Assembly (NCBI GenBank): GCA_020426065.1
Contig: JAGQQT010000202.1
Location: 1 to 7,298, forward strand
Source: Planctomycetaceae bacterium
GTDB taxonomy: Bacteria; Planctomycetota; Planctomycetia; Planctomycetales; Planctomycetaceae
DNA length: 7,298 bases
Direction of reading: 5' to 3'
Below the pieces are notes generated by a model. The model was not told the DNA's origin and searched no databases. It was given only the letters and a program-made list of their open reading frames with translations. The position numbers and the translations under genes were made by a program. This document shows positions 1 through 6,123 of this stretch, in pieces. The stretch's first letter is position 1, and each line of letters starts with the position of its first letter.

Positions 1-1183
1 GCTGTTTGAATCCGGCGCCAACCCTTATATCGGCTGGAGTCTGGATACCAATAATCACCACCTGTTTCGCGGAGCATACTTCATTGATTATGTCGGTGGG
101 AATTACGGCTGGCCCGATGCGGACTGGCTGGAGCGTGAGCGGATCTTTCAGGACCACGCCAATTACCAGATTGGTGTCATGTGGTTTCTCAGTCACAGCG
201 AGCGGATTCCCGAACCTTTCCGCTCCGAAATCCGTCAGTGGGGTCTGCCCGCCGATGAGTATGTCGAAACCGGGGGCTGGACTCATCAGCTTTACATTCG
301 CGAAGGACGGCGTATGGTCAGTGACTATGTGATGACACAGCACAACTGCCAGGGCAAAGAAGTCCCGGAGGACTCTGTCGGACTGGCCTCCTACAACATG
401 GATTCGCATCACTGTCAGATGACGGTGGTGAAGGGAGCAGTTCGCAACGAGGGGAATGTGGAGATAGGAGTAGAGCCTTATCCCATTTCCTATCGGGCAC
501 TGACTCCGAAACGGGAAGAATGCACGAACCTGCTGGTCCCGGTTGCGTTGTCATCTTCGCATATCGCTTTCGGTTCGATCCGCATGGAACCAGTCTTCAT
601 GCTGCTGGGACAAAGTGCAGCAACCGCTGCCTGTCTGGCAATGACCAATGATAGTGCCGTTCAGGATGTCGAATATGCGGCCTTGCGGGAACAGTTGCTG
701 AAGGATGGTCAGATTCTCAAGTACACCGGTCCCCCTCGTCGGCGCGGTGGGGGACGGGTTGGAATTGATCCAAAAAGTCTCCCGGGATTTATCATCGATA
801 ATGCGGCGGCTGAATTGATGGGGCCCTGGCATGAAAATGATGTGGTTCACCCGCGCGTCGGTGAGAATTACCTCCACGACGGCAATGAGGCAAAAGGAGA
901 GTGTGTCGCACGCTTCTCGTTCGAATTGCCTCATCCTGGAGAATATGAGGTTCGGGTCTGCTGGTCGTCCAATCCCAATCGGGCTACTAATGTGCCGGTC
1001 AAAATTATCTTCGGCCGTGAGCAGAAACAGCTGTCGGTCAATCAGAAAAAGTCGGCAGAGGACGGATTCAATTCCCTGGGAAAATATCTGTTCGGCAACA
1101 AGGCGGTTGTGGAAATCTCCAATGCTGACACGGACGGCTACGTCATTGTTGATGCAGTTCAGTTAATACCTGTCGGGCAATAA
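1..1183 (+). CDS. FAD-dependent oxidoreductase with golvesin-like C-terminal domain (5' truncated)
   Basis: The reading frame is open from base 2 to a TAA at 1181-1183, giving 393 visible residues; the start and the N-terminal Rossmann FAD-binding motif lie outside the window. Visible residues 1 to about 245 match the C-terminal half of the FAD_oxidored type of flavoprotein. The clearest block is around residues 164-213 (YRALTP, then CTNLLVPVALSSSHIAFGSI, then RMEPVFMLLGQSAATAACLA), which in this family closes the FAD site. A short basic/glycine linker (PPRRRGGGR) follows. Residues 263-391 (from FIIDNAAAELMGPW to GYVIVDAVQLIPVG) form a beta-rich domain resembling the golvesin/xanthan-lyase C-terminal domain, probably for carbohydrate or surface binding. 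Such enzymes are frequent in planctomycete polysaccharide-degradation loci, but their reaction is mostly undetermined. Family assignment is firm; substrate is unknown. It converges on the next gene with 16 bp between stops. Confidence 0.88.
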   Translation, partial: LFESGANPYIGWSLDTNNHHLFRGAYFIDYVGGNYGWPDADWLERERIFQDHANYQIGVMWFLSHSERIPEPFRSEIRQWGLPADEYVETGGWTHQLYIREGRRMVSDYVMTQHNCQGKEVPEDSVGLASYNMDSHHCQMTVVKGAVRNEGNVEIGVEPYPISYRALTPKREECTNLLVPVALSSSHIAFGSIRMEPVFMLLGQSAATAACLAMTNDSAVQDVEYAALREQLLKDGQILKYTGPPRRRGGGRVGIDPKSLPGFIIDNAAAELMGPWHENDVVHPRVGENYLHDGNEAKGECVARFSFELPHPGEYEVRVCWSSNPNRATNVPVKIIFGREQKQLSVNQKKSAEDGFNSLGKYLFGNKAVVEISNADTDGYVIVDAVQLIPVGQ

Positions 1184-1199
1184 CAATAAGCAAAGGCTG

Positions 1200-2552
1200 T
1201 TATCGTGATTTGTTCCCGATGCAGTACAGGGCATCTCCTGTTCTCAGGATCAGTTTGTTATTAGTCATTGCAGGAGTGGACATGCACAGTTCTTTGCTTT
1301 CCAGAATGTTTTCATGGAGAGGCTGGAACTCACGGCCGGCCTGAATGACTGTGGTGGCTCCAAATTCGTTCAGACAGAAAATCTTCCCGTTGTAAGCCCA
1401 GGGGGATGTCGTATACGCACTGCCTCCCGGAATACGCTGCTTTTCATAAATCAGCTCGCCGGTTTTCGCATCATAAGAGGCCATCAGACCTCGATCATGA
1501 AGGACATACAACTGGTCCTCATATACGATCGTCGAGGGATTGTAAGGTGCCCCTTCCGGCTGACACCAGGTGATGAATTCATTCGAAATTTCGCCGTCCT
1601 TGAGTGAAATCTGTCCTTTCGCTCCAGGACGGACCGCAAAGATTGGACGTTTTTTGTCCTGGACATAGCCGGAAGAAACGTAGAGCAGTCCGTGGGCTGT
1701 GTAAGGAGTCGCAATCGTGATACTCGAACACCCTCCAAACTGATAAAGCAATTCACCATTCAGGTCATAAGAGCGAACCTGAACCGTGCCCGGTGTGATA
1801 ATTTCCGTGCGGAGTTCGTTGGTCCAGACAAACGGAGTTGACCAGTTGGATTTTTCACCGTCACGATCCACCCGCCAGATCTGCTTGCCGGTCAGAGCGT
1901 CCAGTGCTGCCAGATAGGAAGCATCTTCGGTATCACTTAACAGATACACCCGACCTTCATGATAAACCGGCGAGGAAGCTGTCCCCCAGTCAAATCGTGT
2001 TTTGCAGGGAGGGAGATCATGTTTCCAGACGGATTCCCCTTCAAGTGTCATACAGAAAAGGCCGACATCACCAAACAACACATAGATTCTTTCCCCATCA
2101 CTGACAGGGGTTTCTGAGGCATAACTGTTTTTGATGTGTCGGGTAGTTTCCGGCTTTCCCTGATGGAGTGTTCGATCCCATAAAATCTTTCCCGATTTCA
2201 AATCGAAACATAAGACTTTCCAGTCATGAACCACATCGGATGGTTTGTTTCTGTTCCCGCCAAAGTACAACCCGGGCTTGGCATCTTCTGGTTGACCTGT
2301 GTTCTGGGTGACGGTGGTCAGAAAAATCCGGTTCCCCACAACAACAGGACTGGACCAGCCGCGTCCTGGAATCGTGGTTTTCCAATGAATGTTTTCAGTT
2401 TCGCTCCACTGAACAGGCAAATCGGTCGAGTTCGAGATCCCTCGGGCACCCGGCCCGCGAAACTGTCGCCAGTCTTCAGCATGCGTAACCGAATCGCTAG
2501 CAAACATCAGCGTGAGCAGGATAGCTGGCAGAGCAATCGTAAACTGTTTCAT
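1200..2552 (-). CDS. Secreted PQQ-like beta-propeller repeat protein
   Basis: The protein has 450 residues. Residues 1-25 form a Sec signal peptide with a hydrophobic ALPAILLTLMFA core and likely cleavage after THA. The mature protein opens with DWRQFRGPGARGIS, the entry motif of planctomycete PQQ-like (BamB/quinoprotein-fold) propellers. Blade repeats with the 'D-x-x-[ST]GK-x-x-W' signature are visible at about 116-129 (FDLKSGKILWDRTL), 217-230 (LDALTGKQIWRVDR) and 360-370 (YDAKTGELIYE), with weaker ones near 170-180 and 262-272. The fold is clear, but nothing shows that PQQ itself is bound, and no enzymatic activity can be claimed. A periplasmic or extracellular binding or scaffold role is likely. 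The ATG at 2550-2552 has a weak purine-rich site (GAAGAGAG) about 7 bases upstream. It is divergent from the MarR gene, with a shared palindromic promoter region between them, so it is a plausible target of that regulator. Confidence 0.9.
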   Translation of the reverse strand: MKQFTIALPAILLTLMFASDSVTHAEDWRQFRGPGARGISNSTDLPVQWSETENIHWKTTIPGRGWSSPVVVGNRIFLTTVTQNTGQPEDAKPGLYFGGNRNKPSDVVHDWKVLCFDLKSGKILWDRTLHQGKPETTRHIKNSYASETPVSDGERIYVLFGDVGLFCMTLEGESVWKHDLPPCKTRFDWGTASSPVYHEGRVYLLSDTEDASYLAALDALTGKQIWRVDRDGEKSNWSTPFVWTNELRTEIITPGTVQVRSYDLNGELLYQFGGCSSITIATPYTAHGLLYVSSGYVQDKKRPIFAVRPGAKGQISLKDGEISNEFITWCQPEGAPYNPSTIVYEDQLYVLHDRGLMASYDAKTGELIYEKQRIPGGSAYTTSPWAYNGKIFCLNEFGATTVIQAGREFQPLHENILESKELCMSTPAMTNNKLILRTGDALYCIGNKSR

Positions 2553-2618
2553 GGGGAACTCTCTTCGTCTGGATCGAGTGATCGTTGCAGGGACTGTTGA
2601 GAAAGTCCGACCGGCACC

Positions 2619-2647
2619 TTGATATTAATCGGCATACCGAATATTAT
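2619..2647 (+). promoter_or_regulatory. Putative sigma70-type promoter for MarR/DJ-1 operon
   Basis: A TTGATA -35 hexamer (2619-2624, 5/6 to consensus) is followed after a 17-bp spacer by a TATTAT -10 hexamer (2642-2647, 5/6). Transcription would begin near 2654, leaving a leader of about 44 nt before the MarR start. The element lies entirely inside the palindrome, so a bound repressor would cover it. Planctomycete promoter consensus is poorly known, so this rests on similarity to the general housekeeping consensus. Confidence 0.55.
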
Positions 2648-2650
2648 CAA
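2622..2650 (-). promoter_or_regulatory. Putative sigma70-type promoter for beta-propeller gene
   Basis: On the minus strand TTGATA (2650-2645, 5/6) is followed after exactly 17 bp by TAATAT (2627-2622, 4/6). The start would fall near 2615, giving a leader of about 62 nt before the ATG at 2552. Its -35 overlaps the -10 of the opposing promoter and its -10 overlaps the opposing -35, so the two should exclude each other. Confidence 0.5.
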
Positions 2651-2697
2651 GTTTCGAGATACACATCACTCACATCGCGTTTACGTTTGACTTCCAG

Positions 2698-3177
2698 ATG
2701 GCGGTATTCATGGGACCATTTACGGATTCTCCAGCCTGGCACTTGCGGACGGCCTATCTGAAAATGCATCGCGTCACGAATCGGATTTTTCGTCCGTATG
2801 GAATCACGGCCGATCAGTATGTCCTGCTCAGACTTTTGTGCAGCAAGGACGGCATCAGTCAGCAGGAACTTTGTTGCTTGAGTGCATCGGATCCAACAAC
2901 GATTGGTCGAATGCTAGAACTGCTGGAAGCAAAACAGCTGGTTGGTCGGAAAACGGATCCGGATGATCGTCGCACCCGACTTGTCTTTCTCAGTGCGGCA
3001 GGGCGAAAAATGGCCAGCCAGCTGTATGACGTCTGTGAAGAGATTCGAAACAAACTTGAAACAACTCTCCCCAGGCAAAAACAGCAGCAACTGCTGAGCA
3101 GCCTGTTGTTGATTGGTGCGGCGATGGAAACGGTTGAGCAGGAAATCAGCCAAAAGAGCAGGGGCAATCTCTGTTAA
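2698..3177 (+). CDS. MarR-family winged-helix transcriptional regulator
   Basis: The protein has 159 residues, a usual MarR length. An N-terminal dimerisation helix (about 10-35, SPAWHLRTAYLKMHRVTNRI) leads into the winged helix-turn-helix. YGITADQYVLLRLL (34-47) is the first wHTH helix, DGISQQELCCLSASDPTTIG (51-70) runs into the recognition helix, and RMLELLEAKQLV (71-82) follows. The wing carries the diagnostic MarR D-x-[DR]-R motif as TDPDDRRTRLVFLS (86-99). C-terminal helices 102-155 complete the dimer interface. Five cysteines are present (48, 59, 60, 113, 159); the vicinal pair 59-60 sits next to the DNA-binding helix and could be redox-active, which is speculation. The ATG at 2698 has no clear Shine-Dalgarno; ATG 2710 with GGCGGT just upstream is an alternative that would drop four residues. 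Likely autoregulated through the palindrome at 2618-2651 and co-transcribed with the downstream DJ-1-type gene. Confidence 0.92.
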   Translation: MAVFMGPFTDSPAWHLRTAYLKMHRVTNRIFRPYGITADQYVLLRLLCSKDGISQQELCCLSASDPTTIGRMLELLEAKQLVGRKTDPDDRRTRLVFLSAAGRKMASQLYDVCEEIRNKLETTLPRQKQQQLLSSLLLIGAAMETVEQEISQKSRGNLC

Positions 3178-3231
3178 GATATTCCAACCGGTAACATAGA
3201 TAGATCATCCATTCCTGAATGTGAGGATATT

Positions 3232-4620
3232 ATGGGATTCAGACTCTGTTTTGTCCTGTCTGTTTTGTTCTCCGTTCCTGCTCTGGCAGCTGATGCCCCC
3301 TGGCAGAACCTGATCTCAGAATTTGATGCTAATCAACAGACGGTCGCCGGAACCTGGCAGCTTTCAAAAAGTGAACTGAAAGCCGAAGCAGCGGCAGGTG
3401 CTCGAATTGCACTGCCGTTTCAGCCGACCACCGAGTATGACTTTCGGATCTCCTTCACCAGAAACTCAGGAGCACATTCCGTTGCCATGATGTTTGTTGT
3501 CGGACAGGGGCAGGCGACTTTTGAAGTGGATGCCTGGGGGCAACACCTGTCCGGTATTCAGATGATTTCCGGTCAGCCAATCCGGGATAACTCGACCCGC
3601 AAGGACAATCAGGCATTCGAAAACGGTCGGCGTTACACCATGCTGGTGGAAGTCCGCAAAGAAGGTGTCAAAGCATATCTGGATGATCAGTTACTGGCCG
3701 AGCACAAGACGGATGGTTCCGATCTGACGACTCACGAAATCTGGCGGATGCCGGATGCTACATCACTCGGGATTGGTGTCCACTCCTCAGAGACTACATT
3801 TCATACGGTCGAAGTCCGTCCTGTCAGCAGCACAAAGCTGACGGCCAAAGCTACTCCCGCTCCCGCCTTGCCTGGATCAGCCTCCAATTCAAATCCTCCT
3901 GCTCCCAGCATGCGCAATCAGCCAGGCACACAACCACGTGGTTCTGGCAAGCGTGTTCTGCTGGTGATCGCCAACCAGCACTTTTTTTACCGCGAATATT
4001 ACGATCCCCTGCAGGCACTGAAGCAGGCGGGAATTCAGGTCGATGTCGCTGCCGGAACGAAAACCATCTGCCGACCCCATCAAGGTTCCGGTGAGCAGGG
4101 GAGCGGCGAAGTGATGCCCGATCTGGCCATCACCCAGGCCAAGGCCTCCGATTACGATGCGATCATGTTTTCGGGCGGCTGGGGTTCATCCATGTACCAG
4201 TATGCATTCAGGGGCTCTTACGCCAATCGGACTTATCAGGGGGATCCTCAGATTCAGGCAGCAGTCAATCGTCTCCTGACGGAGTTCATCAAGCAGGATA
4301 AGTATGTGGGAGCGTTGTGCCACGGAGTTTCCGTGCTGGCCTGGGCCCGAGTAGATGGAAAAAGCATCTTGAATGGAAGACGAGCGGTCGGTTCACCTCG
4401 TCAAAGTCCCGGCGGGCGTTACCCGGGATTGAATAGCGTTCCGCTCTCCCGCTGGAATGCAGAAGTTAACGGAGCCATTCTGACTCCGATCCGCTCCATT
4501 GGAGATCCCCGCACATCTGCCGATGATGTGCTGGTGGATGGGAAGATTATCACGGGCGAGGACGACAACTCCGCATTGTTATTTGGTCAGACACTCGCCA
4601 GACTGCTCAACGGCAACTGA
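3232..4620 (+). CDS. Secreted DJ-1/PfpI-family protein with N-terminal jelly-roll domain
   Basis: The protein has 462 residues; the ATG at 3232 has a TGAGG site five bases upstream. Residues 1-20 are a Sec signal peptide ([16 protein letters not shown]). Residues about 25-199 form a beta-sandwich of the concanavalin/LamG-like (3-keto-disaccharide hydrolase-related) type frequent in planctomycete multidomain proteins, with GTWQL near the start and [16 protein letters not shown] at the end. A Pro/Ser/Asn linker follows (about 200-239). Residues 240-462 are a DJ-1/PfpI (class I glutamine amidotransferase-like) domain: strand KRVLLVIAN, Glu255 in FFYREYYDP, an IMFSGGWG turn, and the nucleophile elbow [11 protein letters not shown] with Cys363-His364. 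The glutamate and cysteine correspond to the catalytic pair of DJ-1 and PfpI; the third acidic residue is not clear. Family members act as proteases, glyoxalases/deglycases, chaperones or hydratases, so activity is open. An exported DJ-1 domain is unusual. It lies 54 bp after the MarR gene with no separate promoter seen, so probably the same operon. Confidence 0.88.
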   Translation: MGFRLCFVLSVLFSVPALAADAPWQNLISEFDANQQTVAGTWQLSKSELKAEAAAGARIALPFQPTTEYDFRISFTRNSGAHSVAMMFVVGQGQATFEVDAWGQHLSGIQMISGQPIRDNSTRKDNQAFENGRRYTMLVEVRKEGVKAYLDDQLLAEHKTDGSDLTTHEIWRMPDATSLGIGVHSSETTFHTVEVRPVSSTKLTAKATPAPALPGSASNSNPPAPSMRNQPGTQPRGSGKRVLLVIANQHFFYREYYDPLQALKQAGIQVDVAAGTKTICRPHQGSGEQGSGEVMPDLAITQAKASDYDAIMFSGGWGSSMYQYAFRGSYANRTYQGDPQIQAAVNRLLTEFIKQDKYVGALCHGVSVLAWARVDGKSILNGRRAVGSPRQSPGGRYPGLNSVPLSRWNAEVNGAILTPIRSIGDPRTSADDVLVDGKIITGEDDNSALLFGQTLARLLNGN

Positions 4621-4635
4621 CATCGTGAGATGACC

Positions 4636-5892
4636 TTACGGTTTCCGTGGCGCCAGTGGGCGGCTGATCAGGATTTTGGGGCGGGAGTGAGGTCCTGCAA
4701 ATTTCCGGGCCAGGATATCCTCTTCTGTAAAACGGGCCAGCAGGATTTCGCCATCTGTGGAGCGGTTACGATCATAGGAAATGAATATCGTACCGTCCGG
4801 TGCCTGAAACCCGTCTGGATAGGAAATCCCCTTCCGCTCATCCAGCACCAGTCCACCAGACCAGTTGGCTCCATCGTCATCGGACAGCCAAGCGCTGAGC
4901 TGGACTCGTCCCTGGTGCTCATCGATGCGGTCACCATGTTTAATCAACAGGAGTCGACCCGAGGCCAGTCTGCGGATATGAAACCGGGCGTTGGGTTGCC
5001 TGATGCTCGAATCCACTGGAGCAGTCCAGTTGCGGCCTCCATCGGTTGAAGTCGATTCCATGATTCCTTTCGCAGTCCGGGCGAGCATCCAGAGCGAGCT
5101 ATCTTTTCGCTCAATGATCATGTGCTCATGCCAGTCGGGATTCGGAAAAGTCGCCTTCCCCCGTCGCTCCCAGGTTTGTCCCTGATCTGTGGAAACAAAC
5201 ACATTCGCGCCACGCAGCGGATCCAGTTCCGAAAAACATCCCTGAAACGGCCCAAACCCGCCCCGCTGATCCAGTGAAATCGGGAGCATCCATTCCCCGC
5301 TGGAAAGGACTGTCGGTTTGTTGAGTGTCACGCCATGCCAGATTCTGCGCGGTTCAGACCAGACCGGAGTCTCGTCATCTGGATTCTCGCAAACAGCGGT
5401 CCACATTCCCGCGCGACCATCAAACATGTTCATCGACTGGTCAAACAGCAGCCAGAGTCGCCCCAGTGGATCAGTCCACAAATTTCCCACCAGAATACTG
5501 CGCGGGAGAGGCAGAGAGGGATCGTGCGAATCGAGAACGAGGCGAGGTTTCGACCATGTCTCTCCCTGGTCATCACTGCTCGCCAGTACGAAATATGCTT
5601 CCGGACTGTCGCCACCAGCCACCCAGCAGGCCCAGATCCGTCCTTGAGGAGTGCGGGCAATTCCGATGGTCATGCCGTAATCGAGTTTGTCGTAATCATA
5701 CTCCGGCAAAGGGCTGGTATTCAGCTGAGGCGGGACGAGAGCGTAATCCGCAATCTTTTCCATTTTCTGGATTCGAGCCTGCTTTTCTTCAGCTGTTTCT
5801 TTGGATTCTTCAGAGCGGGCGGTTTGCGTCAGGCTGCACAGGATCAATAAAATCAGGCTGGAGCGAATCAGCTGAGAATGGAAATGGGACAC
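4636..5892 (-). CDS. Secreted sialidase-like (BNR/Asp-box) beta-propeller protein
   Basis: I place the start at GTG 5892-5890, giving 418 residues, because GGAGGT lies four bases upstream and the protein then opens with a compact Sec signal peptide (core LIRSSLILLILCSLTQ, likely cleavage after ARS, residues 25-27). An in-frame ATG at 5928 and one at 5958 exist but lack such a site and would give an awkward N-terminus. Four Asp-boxes of the S-x-D-x-G-x-[TN]-W type mark a six-bladed sialidase fold: SSDDQGETW (105-113), STDQGQTW (234-241), STDGGRNW (282-289) and SDDDGANW (337-344). YPDGFQAPDGT (358-368) and SYDRNRS (372-378) resemble the last blade of planctomycete exo-alpha-sialidase-like proteins. 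These are probably exported glycosidases, but I cannot assign the arginine triad of true sialidases with confidence, so sialic acid specificity is unproven. It is convergent with the DJ-1-type gene (15 bp between stops) and divergent from the DUF1501 gene. Confidence 0.88.
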   Translation of the reverse strand: MSHFHSQLIRSSLILLILCSLTQTARSEESKETAEEKQARIQKMEKIADYALVPPQLNTSPLPEYDYDKLDYGMTIGIARTPQGRIWACWVAGGDSPEAYFVLASSDDQGETWSKPRLVLDSHDPSLPLPRSILVGNLWTDPLGRLWLLFDQSMNMFDGRAGMWTAVCENPDDETPVWSEPRRIWHGVTLNKPTVLSSGEWMLPISLDQRGGFGPFQGCFSELDPLRGANVFVSTDQGQTWERRGKATFPNPDWHEHMIIERKDSSLWMLARTAKGIMESTSTDGGRNWTAPVDSSIRQPNARFHIRRLASGRLLLIKHGDRIDEHQGRVQLSAWLSDDDGANWSGGLVLDERKGISYPDGFQAPDGTIFISYDRNRSTDGEILLARFTEEDILARKFAGPHSRPKILISRPLAPRKP

Positions 5893-6123
5893 AGTGACCT
5901 CCAGAAGTAAAGTGGACAGGTACCGCATGGTTAGAGCGGATCCTGCCGGGAGATTCAAGTCAGTCAGGTTAATCGCCTTCGCCCGGGTTCAGTCGAGTCC
6001 ACAACTGTGAGTAGGGAACCCATTCGCGGTCTTGCAAGTTCACGAACTGGAGTTTAACTTAAGGGATCAATTATTTCTGATTGATATGGTGCAGAGCAGC
6101 TCAGAAATCAGGAGAAATTCAGG
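5893..6123. other. Divergent intergenic region between sialidase-like and DUF1501 genes
   Basis: These 231 bp must hold the promoters of two outward-facing genes. I found no convincing -35/-10 pair on either strand; the best on + is TTGCAA (6032-6037) with TAACTT 17 bp downstream, only 3/6 in the -10. Two small adjacent inverted repeats of the AGTT-n-AACT kind lie at 6037-6048 and 6051-6059, possibly an operator for the DUF1501 gene. No RNA gene or short coding frame could be supported. Confidence 0.4.
5897..5902 (-). promoter_or_regulatory. Shine-Dalgarno GGAGGT setting a GTG start
   Basis: On the minus strand GGAGGT is followed by CACT and then GTG (5892-5890), a near-ideal ribosome binding site. 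It falls inside the frame of any longer form starting at ATG 5928 or 5958, neither of which has a comparable site. This is the reason for choosing the 418-residue product of the sialidase-like gene. Confidence 0.7.

Larger units (their letters stand above)
2618..2651. promoter_or_regulatory. 34-bp imperfect palindrome, candidate MarR operator
   Basis: The left arm is CTTGATATTAATCGG and the right arm reads CTTGATAATATTCGG on the opposite strand, around a CATA centre. Fourteen of 17 base pairs are symmetric. It lies midway in the 145-bp gap between the divergent beta-propeller and MarR genes and coincides with promoter-like hexamers on both strands. MarR dimers typically bind 16-20+ bp palindromes in exactly this position and autorepress. 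The palindrome is seen directly; its binding by the adjacent regulator is inferred. Its length would fit one long site or two dimers on overlapping sites. Confidence 0.65.

Noticed and set aside
551..934. 127-codon open frame on - opposite the FAD-dependent oxidoreductase
   Set aside because: Antisense to the conserved FAD C-terminal block; composition and lack of motifs fit a shadow frame.
1180..1203. ATAACA...TGTTAT inverted repeat spanning both stop codons of the first convergent pair, considered as a bidirectional terminator
   Set aside because: The stem is six mostly A/T pairs with a 12-nt loop and there is no T tract on either side, so it is too weak to call.
2226..2600. 124-codon open frame on + running over the 5' end of the beta-propeller gene
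   Set aside because: Antisense to the signal peptide and FRGPGARG motif of a well-supported gene; no domain seen.
2591..2608. GGACT...AGTCC hairpin in the leader of the beta-propeller transcript, considered as a riboswitch or attenuator
   Set aside because: Only a 5-bp stem with an 8-nt loop and no further structure or terminator.
3172..3196. TGTTA...TAACA inverted repeat at the end of the MarR gene, considered as a second operator or an internal terminator
   Set aside because: Five-base arms separated by 15 bp, no T tract, and little resemblance to the 2618-2651 arms beyond a GATATT string.
3982..3988. Run of seven Ts in the DJ-1-type gene, considered as a frameshift or slippage site
   Set aside because: The frame is intact on both sides (HFFYREYY) and continues the expected DJ-1 fold, so there is no sign of a shift.
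4638..4655. ACGG-TTT-CCGT hairpin and adjacent TGGCGCCA palindrome near the second convergent junction, considered as a terminator
   Set aside because: Four-base-pair stem inside the 3' end of the sialidase-like gene with no T run; not distinguishable from chance.
5325..5897. Open frames of 171-190 codons on + opposite the sialidase-like gene
   Set aside because: Arginine/serine-rich, no domain or motif, no start site, and lying antisense to a gene with clear Asp-boxes; shadow frames.
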